Source: Priapulus caudatus (taxonomy: Eukaryota; Priapulida; Priapulimorpha; Priapulimorphida; Priapulidae). Taken from it: a DNA stretch of 50,313 nucleotides. Below are positions 44,572 through 50,313 of the stretch, piece after piece. Below the pieces are notes generated by a model, which was not told the origin of the DNA, made no database searches, and worked only from the letters and a program-made list of their open reading frames with translations. Each line of letters begins with the position of its first letter. Position 1 is the first letter of the stretch. Both the position numbers and the translations under genes were made by a program. The stretch is from the NCBI RefSeq assembly GCF_000485595.1, contig NW_014577094.1:727026-777338 (forward strand), written 5' to 3'.

Positions 44572-46312
44572 TTGTATAACAAACATTAAACTTATTTGCT
44601 CATGTGTTACAGACACATAGACTTCTGTGTTTATCAATTATAGAACTTATATCTATGTTCGTTTGCATGTTACAAACACTATATTTATGTGTGTGTTTAA
44701 TACGTTACAGAAACTAAATTTGTATCTGCTTATGTGTTATAGACACTATGTCTATGTGTATGTGTATGTGTAATGTGTTATAGAGACAATCTTTGCATAT
44801 TTATATGTTACAAACACTCAATCTATGTGTATGTGTGCGTTTAACGTGTTACAGAGACTTGAGTGGCAGATGAATGACCTGACAGAGCTGCACCAGAATG
44901 AGATTCTCAACCTGAAGCAGGAGGTCACGTCTATGGAAGAGAAGATGGAATATCAAATGGAGGAGAGGGCGCGAGACATGCAGGAAGGAATAGAGAACTG
45001 CCAGACCAGGGTAAATTTATGGGTTTTACACAACCTATCCAATACTAGGAGTAGTTGGGTTGCCAAATTGGTGCAATAGTTGTGGCAAAAAAAACTGTTA
45101 GATTTTGAGTTATGGCTGATGACAACTTTACATTAATATTCCCACTAGCTGAAAATTAGCGTGCAATTGACTTGTTTGCTTCTCCGTTACCATATTAACT
45201 TTAGGGTCATCCTTGTATCAGAAGTGTTTGTCTATAAAATGTTCTTCTATTCAATGCCTTAGGCATGTGTTAATGTCTGGGCCTTGTTTTCAAATCCAAA
45301 CTGATTTTGCACAACAGTAGCTTTATCAATAGCATATTAAGTATGATACTACAAATAATAAATAATTAAGTAAGAGCATGCCAGATACGCTCTTGGCTTT
45401 ATGTTTAACGTGATTCTGTGGTGTAGGCGCTTACTTATCATACATTGGCAGTTACCTGTGTTGCTTATGCTTGTGTTTACAGATTGGCAAGATAGAGTTG
45501 CAGCAGCAGCACCAGCAACTAGTGACTTTGGAGGGCTTTGAAAGTTCGCAGGCTCGCACCCTTATCTTTAAACTCATCAACGTCCTTCTCGCCGTATTAC
45601 AAGTCATTCTAGTTCTCATCTCAACCGTAGCAAACGTACTGACCCCTCTGCTCAGAACCAGGTAGGTGACCATTGGCTCTGGTAATTTAATGTGTAGTAC
45701 AGGTAGTTGTTACTCTACAGAGGTTCAAGTGGCGAGTGCGTTCGTGTTTTATCTATGCTGTGCGGGTGATGTCCAAACTGAACGTAATAGGTATCTGATT
45801 CAGCAATTCAATACACATCTTTATTGTGTGGGAGCTATCTTATTATATTCGTGTGCAATCGGATATATTCATGTGCAAGTCTTGCGCATTTGGGGAAATC
45901 CTACTACGTAACAGACAAACAAAGCATGTAGCATCAGTAGTCTATGTACTTATTGTGTGTACAATAACACAAGTATTAATCCTAGTGGCATTACATTACA
46001 TGATAGTGCTGTATTCATACATACATAAGATGAATTATTTGACAATTGGGTGTCTAGATATTTACATGTTAAGCCGTACAGCCATCACAAAGTAAACTAA
46101 GCCAGTACCCCACTAATAAAATTGATAGCTTATTCGTATTTTTAAAGCACCTGGATGTAAATTAATGTAATATCTTTTTCTCTTTCTACAGGATTCGCAT
46201 ACTGACGACAGCAATATTGGTGTTTGTGATGGCATTGATATGGCAGCAGTGGCCCCGCATTATTGACATTGTAACGGAATTCCAGCGACGTCGGTTGATG
46301 AAGGTGGCGTGA
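25032..46312 (+). CDS. tmcc: TMCC-family transmembrane and coiled-coil protein, 14 traced exons (5' incomplete)
   Basis: Joined exons give 601 residues and a stop; human TMCC1 is of similar size (roughly 650). TMCC proteins are ER membrane proteins with cytosolic coiled coils; TMCC1 acts at ER-endosome contacts. Layout by visible residue: Ser/Arg-rich head 1-84; acidic linker 85-119; coiled coil 1 about 120-200, containing NEYLKL and [32 protein letters not shown] 226-240; [19 protein letters not shown] about 245-263, the strongest family signature; Ser/Gly/Pro-rich variable part to about 400, including EDECSS; coiled coil 2 about 405-515 with [16 protein letters not shown] and ERARDMQE; membrane segments about 533-555 and 565-582 separated by a short PLLRTRIR turn. 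All introns are GT-AG and every junction phase agrees. The start-codon exon is missing. Introns carry HINE, pogo-like, Harbinger and TTAA elements. Confidence 0.93.
25520..26297 (+). mobile_element. Harbinger element remnant in TMCC intron
   Basis: The left end AGCCGGGCGCACACGTGGCG and the right-end complement AGCCCGGCACACACGTGGCA continue as an inverted repeat through TTTTTATCGACAGTACTGGC (about 43 bp). TTG precedes and TTA follows, a decayed TTA duplication. The left end contains a further dyad (25535-25600) that repeats the terminal motif. It carries a transposase fragment, and the remainder is foldback sequence. It is likely a deletion derivative of an autonomous PIF/Harbinger element. 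Confidence 0.82.
25674..26051 (+). pseudogene. HARBI1-like transposase N-terminal fragment
   Basis: The 125-residue frame begins at an ATG and has the pattern of the N-terminal region of PIF/Harbinger nucleases: a basic RQRRRQ stretch near 23-30, then [28 protein letters not shown] and the SIAPNERLA block at about 96-104. Full HARBI1-type transposases are about 350 residues; the DDE catalytic region is absent and the frame stops soon after NERLA. It lies on the host-gene strand but inside an intron. Recognition is by family pattern and was not tested by search. Confidence 0.75.
27168..27313 (+). CDS. tmcc: TMCC exon b
   Basis: It lies after TTTTAG and before GTAAGG. It encodes a Ser/Ala/Gly-rich low-complexity segment ([15 protein letters not shown] through [19 protein letters not shown]) and ends in phase 0. 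It corresponds to the Ser-rich head that precedes the first coiled coil in TMCC proteins. Confidence 0.8.
27795..27990 (+). CDS. tmcc: TMCC exon c (start of coiled coil 1)
   Basis: It lies after GGACAG and before GTAACT. An acidic linker ([11 protein letters not shown]) leads into [20 protein letters not shown], the counterpart of the family's DPQRT... heptad start. It leaves one base, which the next exon completes as Glu. Confidence 0.85.
28124..28540. mobile_element. pogo/Tigger-like MITE in TMCC intron
   Basis: The ends CAGTAGAAGTCCAAAAATCC and their complement are flanked by TA on both sides (28122-28123 and 28541-28542). CAGTAGAA...TCCGGA-type termini with TA duplication are those of pogo/Tigger elements. 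Length is 417 bp, with no transposase frame. Confidence 0.8.
28874..28941 (+). CDS. tmcc: TMCC exon d
   Basis: It lies after TTTCAG and before GTTTGT. It reads [20 protein letters not shown] then LKQ, matching the NxAEYLKLANxADKQQ region of the family. It ends in phase 0. Confidence 0.9.
28983..30315 (+). mobile_element. HINE-like element, copy 5 (second subfamily) in TMCC intron
   Basis: It has the head TTTTAGCTCACC, the hairpin CTTGACATCGTCAAG and a GTCC run at 29040-29060; the tail GGTGAGCTATAGTGTCATTG plus ACACTTTCATT ends at 30315. Like copy 3 it has a partial second GTCAACGATAACTC block (about 29393) and the CAGACTTTCAGATCTGAAAC stretch. It begins 42 bp after the end of exon d and lies in the sense orientation of the host gene. 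The ARRAGT palindrome found in copies 1-4 is absent. Confidence 0.8.
30316..31410. other. Intron sequence between two HINE copies
   Basis: It contains a GTT run (30849-30890) followed by a G run (30894-30903), and AT stretches. The 115-residue frame at 30373 shows no domain and no splice support. Confidence 0.5.
30849..30903. repeat. (GTT)n microsatellite plus G run
   Basis: About 14 GTT units are followed by T4-5 and ten G residues. Confidence 0.95.
31411..32290 (+). mobile_element. HINE-like element, copy 6 in the same TMCC intron
   Basis: It has the head TTAGCTCACC, the hairpin CTTGACATCGTCAAG and a short GTCC run; the tail GGTGAGCTACAGTGTCATTG plus ACACTTTCATT ends at 32290. It belongs to the copy 4 branch (AAAACATGTCGGAACGC block) but lacks the internal palindrome region, which is deleted between TATTATAAAAACG and TTATTTGTGGTGAGC. 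Confidence 0.82.
32665..32822 (+). CDS. tmcc: TMCC exon e
   Basis: It lies after TTTCAG and before GTAGGT. It reads [20 protein letters not shown], then [13 protein letters not shown] and [11 protein letters not shown], matching FEKKNQKSAQTIxQLxKKLE and the DVxRDMxQGLK motif. It ends two bases into a Lys codon. Confidence 0.95.
33494..33538 (+). CDS. tmcc: TMCC exon f (45 bp)
   Basis: It lies after TTACAG and before GTAAGT. With the shared Lys it reads [16 protein letters not shown], the conserved DVGAxxxxGIxGF motif. It begins and ends in the same phase (2 to 2), so skipping would keep the frame. The adjoining sequence is shorter than the vertebrate segment between GF and KPRE. Confidence 0.9.
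33846..33960. repeat. AGT/AGC/AAC trinucleotide-rich stretch
   Basis: An interrupted GTAGTAGCAG-type repeat in the TMCC intron. Confidence 0.75.
35021..35190. repeat. CTCCCT-type polypyrimidine microsatellite
   Basis: CTCCCT/CTCTCC runs. Frames on both strands are artefacts of the repeat. Confidence 0.92.
35311..35366. mobile_element. Mini-palindrome element with 7-bp direct repeats
   Basis: The core 35319-35358 has perfect 17-bp arms, AGAAGTAGATAATAGGG and its complement, around a 6-nt loop. ATATCAC occurs at 35311-35317 and 35360-35366. The arm is nearly the one at 22323. It sits in a TMCC intron. Confidence 0.82.
36355..36520. repeat. GATGAT-rich imperfect repeat
   Basis: Imperfect GAT/GATGAC triplet repeats in the intron. 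Confidence 0.7.
36939..37021 (+). CDS. tmcc: TMCC exon g (signature exon)
   Basis: It lies after TTTCAG and before GTAAGT. It completes Gly and reads [20 protein letters not shown] followed by DNINSLV. This is the most conserved TMCC block ([19 protein letters not shown] in vertebrates). It leaves one base. Confidence 0.97.
37049..37220. repeat. 43-bp tandem repeat, four units
   Basis: The unit begins ATGTAGCTAGCCATGCTGCA and ends GGGTTGGGTG. Four units of exactly 43 bp differ by a few substitutions. It starts 28 bp after the exon g splice donor and fills most of the short intron. Each unit carries TGCACTGCAGGCATGCA, itself a near dyad. Confidence 0.95.
37337..37484 (+). CDS. tmcc: TMCC exon h (variable region)
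   Basis: It lies after TTTCAG and before GTAAGT. It reads [19 protein letters not shown] and on to [15 protein letters not shown], a Ser/Gly-rich segment in the place where TMCC proteins have a variable linker. The open frame and phase agreement support it. Confidence 0.85.
38181..38282 (+). CDS. tmcc: TMCC exon i (symmetric, 102 bp)
   Basis: It lies after CTATAG and before GTGAGC. It reads [20 protein letters not shown] then [14 protein letters not shown]. Both boundaries are phase 2, so it could be a cassette exon. Its SATFPR repeats the SATFPR of the preceding exon, suggesting descent from an internal exon duplication. Confidence 0.8.
39935..39970. repeat. (TA)n microsatellite
   Basis: A pure TA run in the intron. 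Confidence 0.9.
40686..41010. repeat. Long CT/CTCCCT polypyrimidine microsatellite
   Basis: About 320 bp of CT and CCCTCT units in the TMCC intron. Leu/Ser/Pro-rich frames on + and Arg/Glu-rich frames on - are artefacts. Confidence 0.95.
41344..41502. repeat. Two (TTA)n runs flanking 100 bp
   Basis: TTATTATTA runs at 41347-41371 and 41476-41500 bracket a GC-richer segment beginning CCAAAGTGGATCACGG. This might be an inserted copy of something, but no terminal repeat is visible. Confidence 0.75.
41891..42481 (-). mobile_element. TTAA-flanked MITE, copy B (inverted)
   Basis: This is the reverse-complement counterpart of 23761-24350, alignable over its whole length with scattered substitutions. 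TTAA flanks both ends (41887-41890 and 42482-42485). Together with copy A it forms a 590-bp inverted repeat 17.5 kb apart. Confidence 0.87.
43150..43182. repeat. Half copy of the ARRAGT palindrome
   Basis: CTATTATTATAATCATTCAC followed by TCCTGATGATA matches the right arm and outer end of the palindromes at 8649 and 49779. No left arm is present. Confidence 0.5.
43458..43689 (+). CDS. tmcc: TMCC exon j
   Basis: It lies after TTTCAG and before GTAAAC. It reads [19 protein letters not shown], matching the family's YGSDDECSSASS segment, then a linker, and at the end [20 protein letters not shown], entering coiled coil 2. It ends in phase 0 and overlaps an unrelated antisense frame. Confidence 0.93.
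44416..44481 (+). CDS. tmcc: TMCC exon k (66 bp)
   Basis: It lies after TTACAG and before GTAAGT. It reads [20 protein letters not shown] then CD, the counterpart of the family's MxxxLQEERYRCE segment. It is symmetric (phase 0 to 0). Confidence 0.92.
44520..44570. repeat. AT microsatellite
   Basis: A TATATA run in the short intron before the minisatellite. Confidence 0.9.
44600..44854 (+). repeat. Minisatellite carrying splice-acceptor copies
   Basis: Degenerate 30-60 bp units of the form GTGTTACAGACACTA...TCTATGTGTATGTG run directly into the real acceptor GTGTTACAG at 44846-44854. Acceptor-like copies end at 44612 (ACAG), 44710 (ACAG), 44742 (ATAG) and 44783 (ATAG). Two more have decayed to ACAAAC (near 44674 and 44813). 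Confidence 0.85.
44855..45010 (+). CDS. tmcc: TMCC exon l (coiled coil 2)
   Basis: It lies after TTACAG and before GTAAAT. It reads [20 protein letters not shown], then [20 protein letters not shown] and [28 protein letters not shown] is shared essentially unchanged with vertebrate TMCC proteins. Phase 0 to 0. Confidence 0.98.
45483..45661 (+). CDS. tmcc: TMCC exon m (membrane segment 1)
   Basis: It lies after TTACAG and before GTAGGT. It reads [20 protein letters not shown], matching the family KxELQQQQQQVVQLEG, then the hydrophobic stretch [20 protein letters not shown] followed by NVLTPLLRT. It ends two bases into an Arg codon. Confidence 0.97.
46192..46312 (+). CDS. tmcc: TMCC exon n (membrane segment 2, stop)
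   Basis: It follows TCTACAG. It reads [20 protein letters not shown], then [19 protein letters not shown] and TGA at 46310-46312. The second hydrophobic segment followed by a short basic tail is the usual TMCC C-terminus. Confidence 0.95.
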
Positions 46313-48675
46313 TAGATTGTGCCCTCCGTAATAAAGTAACATTGAACACATCGGACCCGATGATAGCCTACCTGTGTTAGGAGTGCCTTGCACCGCCACC
46401 TGTTCAAGAGTTCACCGACGTCAATCAAGTACGACTGACTACACGGGCTGTGACTCAGGTGATCAGTGCGGTGGCTGAGGCTTCGTGACTGGCGCGGATG
46501 CGCATGTGATGTATCACCCTCGCAAAGCATGCATGCCACTGACATCACAATGAGATACGGCCGTCTCTGAAGCTGGTCGTACGTTCGTAGCCATAAAGCG
46601 GCGTGTAGAGGTTCTTTTGCGCACGACAAATGGTTCAGAAATGTGGCATGGACACACTTTGCGAGGTTTGTTATGGTGGGTGGGAAAGTCGCATGCTTTA
46701 TCCTGTGTACCCGAGACTGTGTTGGCAGCACAGTCTGCAGAATAAGTTGCATAGCTCCTAGTCGCTATTGTGTGGCAGCTGGCATAATTTTAAATGTAGA
46801 AATATGTATAGGCTAGTGGCCAACCTGATAGAGTGCCAGATATTAAATAGCAAACTGTTTGACTGTAACCAACAAGATTGCACTAGTGCAATGACACGTT
46901 GTTTTGACCAAATTCTATTGCACATTTTGCATTGCTGTGAGGTGTAATTTACAGGAAACAGGGTCAGTGCTTAGTGTAGCCCAGTGCTAGGACGTCCCTG
47001 TGGCGCCCTAAGAATCAGATATTTTGTTTACCCGATATAAAAATTCATGAAGCATTGTTATTTCTGAATTTTTGTTGCAGCTTTAGGTAAAGTGATTATT
47101 TTCAGAAACAATACTCCTTCCTTTAATTTGCTATTTAGGCTCATGGCAAATGCAATCAATTTATCTTTACTAACGCTTTAATCTATAGTATATTAATCTG
47201 TAGTGCAAGCCGAGTGATAGTAGCAGTTCCCTTGTTTTGAACTGTTTGTCTGTTGGTCTCTATAATATGTAGTAAATTGTTACTACTACCAACCTCATCT
47301 AAAACAACAGCAAAATGTTTTTTCAATGTGTTTGCAAACGAATTTGGTCCTGCCATTGCTGTGAATATGCGATAGATTATTTTTATAAAGTTGAGGCAAC
47401 CTCTTTAATGTGTTGTGTATATAGACATGTATAATTAGAACGTGCAGATATAAATTATAGTCTTGCTCTGTGTGATCTCTTTATTTTGCCAACAACTTCG
47501 TTGTTCTTGTTATGGCAAAGAATAGTTTTGTTGGTGCATAACCGAATTATATCTGGATAAACATTTTCGCCGATGAAATCGCAATGTTATTGCACAAACA
47601 CAGTTAGCTGTCCATGGCTTTTCGTTAGTTTTCTCGCCCACCATGCATCAGATGAACTCACGTGGTACATTTGCCACGACAAGCTGTGCGTTTATGATGA
47701 TGAGTGCCACCTACAGGCACATGATGGCAGCATCACATGTGCACCTATATTCCACTTCTGCCTCTACGCAAACGAATTCTACCTACTAAGGCAGTATGTT
47801 GCATGCGGTTTTAATTATTCCTACATTTTTTTCTGCAATTTTACAAGTGCATAGATCGAGTGACTGTGTTGTCAAAGTGAAAAAAAGGAATTCTGCTTGA
47901 CTGGTCTTTGTTTTGGTTATGGACAAGTTCAAAGTTGCGACTTCAGATGTTGCAGCCGCATATGCAGGTTTATCAGGAAAGCATGCGAAGTGAAAATATG
48001 AAAGGTTATTCAACGATTTTTATTGTATGTAGCTATACAAAGGGTCATTCGCCGATTTTGATTGTAAGTAAAAGATGTAAATATCGGTTACTATGTTGAC
48101 ACGTGTACCATATAAAAATTGTCTCCCTGCCAAGACACATTGGGGCAGATAAGTTACAGACTGTTTTCTGTACAAGCATGAAACCCTCGCATTGTACAAC
48201 AAGTTTGCAAGTGTTTGCAGACATTGCATGTCGCGTTCAGGTGGGCACGTATTTGCCATTTTACAGTATTAAAGATAGCCCTTACTGTGTTCTCACACCA
48301 AGCTCTGCCGATGAATGTGCATTTATTTTTTTGTAAATCGATACATCCTAAATAGACCCGGTGATGTTTCCCGTTTCAATTACCATGTCATGACTTCGAC
48401 TTGAACGAAAGGTCGGTGTAATAGAGACAAACGTGTGCAGTTAATGTCCGCTATTCTCTGTATGCACTGTGTTCGCGTGCGTTGTGCTGTTTCATCCAGG
48501 TTTCAAGTGCAATGTAGTCGCGAAAATCGTGTTACCATTACTATTTTCCAAATCGAAGTAGAATTACTGTTGACTTCGCAATCATCCATTCGGGAATAGT
48601 CAACTTTTCCCCATATTACGCTAACTGTAGAAAAAGCACTTTGTTGCTGCTAAAAAGTATCTTGTTGGCGGTGTA
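46313..48675. other. 3' UTR and downstream region
   Basis: AATAAA occurs at 46330, only 17 bases after the stop, so it is unlikely to be the only poly(A) signal. The 188-residue antisense frame (46186-46752) overlaps the last exon and UTR and shows no domain. Frames at 47573 and 48103 likewise have no recognisable family. The length of the 3' UTR is unknown. Confidence 0.5.
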
Positions 48676-49053
48676 CCGTAGTTTGGACGCTCGCCCGAAA
48701 CTGGATGCTCCTAAGTGCGCATGTGCCTCTTGTTATGCAAGGGTGCATGTGCAGCATTGCGCAGTAGTCGTCTGCGCATCTCGCCCATCGAAACGGTCGC
48801 AATAAACAAACATGGCGGACAACCCGGTCACTGATGGAAACATTTGATTGAAACAATTTGCAATATGTAGTAAGTTAGTAAGACTGTGTTATGTGTGTCA
48901 GGTTACAAGGCGAAACAAAAAGAAAACAAGAGCATGGCTACAATTTCCTACGGCCCTGCAAAACAAGATTCAAACAAGAGAAAAACAAAAGAGCATGCCT
49001 ACGGCTCGGCGCATGCGCACTTAGGGTGAGCGTCGAGCGTCCAAATTCTACGG
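48676..49053. mobile_element. MITE with CCGTAG...CTACGG termini
   Basis: The left end contains CCGTAGTTTGGACGCTCG and then CTCCTAAGTGCGCATGTGCC. The right-end complement reads CCGTAGAATTTGGACGCTCG and then CACCCTAAGTGCGCATGCGCC. Arms are about 50 bp with small gaps. No target duplication is evident. An AACATGGCGGAC start-like sequence at 48810 lies inside it and closes after 11 codons. Confidence 0.7.
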
Positions 49054-49769
49054 GACAGTGGTATTGCGATGCCTATGTTACGGACAACGGTGTACTACAT
49101 GCAGTGCAGATAGAAATGACAACCCAGCTTTGGTGCCCGGTGACATGAGATACACTGCTAGACGTTGTTATATCATAAACTCAAAGTGATAACCACGTGT
49201 ACAACCCGAACGCTGACTTTCACATCTAGATATCAGTAATACGCTGTATGTTGCAGCAATAATTGATCAAGTTCGCAAATCATTATTGCATCAACATGTT
49301 ACAGTTTCTTCATAAAACGAAATTGTCATGCAGCGTGTAGACAGACAGTGCTATGGGGTTAAGAGAAGAGGCGTTTTTCGTATTTTGTTTTTTGAAGCAC
49401 TAGTGTGATCATGCCAGTTTACATTATCACTGGTGTTATCCCCAGGCTTCTTATCAAGCCCTACCCGAAGTGTATAAGGTGTAAAATGCCTATTTTGTGG
49501 CATAACGAGTTTGTGGTGCTGTTAGCTTGCATCCCATCCCTTTGCAGCATGTGAATTCAATCCAGCAGATTCGCCATGCATCATGACAACTGGAACCATC
49601 TTCAATGCAATAGGAAGAATAATTATAGTCCGATGGAACGATACTGCTTGATTGTAACACCGTAGAATGTGGTAGCAAGTGTAGTGATGCTGGCAGTTGA
49701 TGCCAGGTTTAGCCATGTTGTCTTTGATGTATAGATCTACGGAGCACAGGGTCAATAAACATTGATTGC
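49054..49769. other. Unassigned region
   Basis: No gene is recognised. AATAAA at 49754 is a possible poly(A) signal if the TMCC 3' UTR is long. Confidence 0.4.
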
Positions 49770-49856
49770 GATGTTATCAGGAGTGAATAATAATAGATCT
49801 ATTATATAATCTTATTTATTATATATAATCTATTGTTATTCACTGCTGATGTTATC
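49770..49856. mobile_element. Mini-palindrome element with 9-bp direct repeats
   Basis: The core 49779-49847 has arms AGGAGTGAATAATAATAGAT and a near-complement ending CACTGCT (two mismatches over 20 bp), around an AT-rich centre. Identical GATGTTATC copies flank it at 49770-49778 and 49848-49856. Confidence 0.82.
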
Positions 49857-50313
49857 TTGAAGCACGGCCGTGGAAAGAGGCCATCGCAAGTAGGCGTCAT
49901 CGGGAGGCAGCCAACTGTCGTGTTCGTTGTAGAATGCGACACTGAAGCTGCTATTTATTGTACAGCCCAACTATAACGACCCAAAACTACAAGCGCATGT
50001 GCCGTGTTGTCATAGTTTTATTCAATCTGTGAGACGAAAATGTACAGTAATAAATTTACCACTGATTTGAGTTACAATTAATGGAACACTGTTTGTTTGT
50101 TGGCATTCTCAACTAGCCTAATGAAGTAAATTGCGTGATATACACTTGACATATGTACATGTACAACCGAGTCAGCAAGCCGCATTACATACTATTTTGT
50201 TTCATTTCATAAATATATAATTTCGGCCTAACATTTCTTCGCATATATTTCAATATGCCGTTTATGCTGAAACACTTCATGACGTCTTCCTCCCACTGTA
50301 CAACTGTCGTTTT
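49857..50313. other. Right-edge region
   Basis: AATAAA lies at 50049. No further gene or repeat is recognised up to the window end. Confidence 0.4.

Noticed and set aside
46330-46335. AATAAA as the TMCC poly(A) signal
   Set aside because: It lies only 17 bases after the stop codon; usable in principle, but no better supported than the signals far downstream, so it is not called as the terminator.
46186-46752. 188-residue antisense frame over the TMCC last exon and 3' region
   Set aside because: It overlaps a well-supported coding exon on the other strand and has no domain or splice support; probably chance.
47573-47854. 93-residue Cys-containing frame downstream of TMCC
   Set aside because: The Cys spacing does not match a known domain, there is no splice or family evidence, and the surroundings are AT-rich non-coding DNA.
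48810-48848. Strong-looking ATG (ATGGCGGAC...) as a new gene start
   Set aside because: It closes after 11 codons, has no good splice donor before the stop, and lies inside an inverted-repeat element.

Overview
The window is animal nuclear DNA. It has GT-AG introns, microsatellites, many short non-autonomous DNA transposons and one recognisable multi-exon gene; there are no operons and no long intact open reading frames. The repeat types (GTCC-cored Helentron-like elements, Harbinger-type miniature elements, TTAA- and TA-flanked miniature elements) and the intron sizes fit a marine invertebrate. I cannot name the phylum from the sequence.

The right half (25032-46312, + strand) holds a TMCC-family gene (transmembrane and coiled-coil domain protein, ER membrane). 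I traced 14 coding exons with consistent GT-AG splice sites and matching phases. Together they give 601 residues plus a stop; the first exon(s), with the start codon and promoter, were not found. The protein reads as a Ser-rich head, a first coiled coil, the family block around [19 protein letters not shown], a second coiled coil around [16 protein letters not shown], and two C-terminal membrane segments.

The left half (1-25 kb) and the introns are mostly mobile DNA. (i) Six near-complete copies of one Helentron-associated (HINE/DINE-like) element lie at 515, 2672, 7575, 11459, 28983 and 31411, and a divergent head lies at 5955. They have a TAGCTCACC/GGTGAGCTA subterminal inverted repeat, a GTCC microsatellite, a head hairpin and a tail hairpin. 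(ii) Four elements have Harbinger-type termini (AGCC or GGCC start, TTA target site); one carries a HARBI1-like transposase fragment. (iii) Two 590-bp TTAA-flanked elements lie in opposite orientation on either side of most of the gene. (iv) There are also pogo/Tigger-like and hAT-like elements, an element with CAGTGCTCGAAATAAG ends, and a nested composite foldback at 4704-5680.

The most unusual signal is a set of tiny (37-69 bp), nearly perfect palindromes. Most share the arm start ARRAGTNNATAAT, and several are flanked by 7-9 bp direct repeats (20145, 22323, 35319, 49779; less clear at 8649 and 17283; one captured inside the Helentron-like family). The arm sequence differs from copy to copy, yet the two arms of each copy stay complementary. 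This looks like an undescribed hairpin-type mini-element or hairpin-templated insertion process. Other notable points are triple nuclear-receptor-like DR1 arrays inside a transposon, and a minisatellite that has multiplied splice-acceptor look-alikes just upstream of a TMCC exon.
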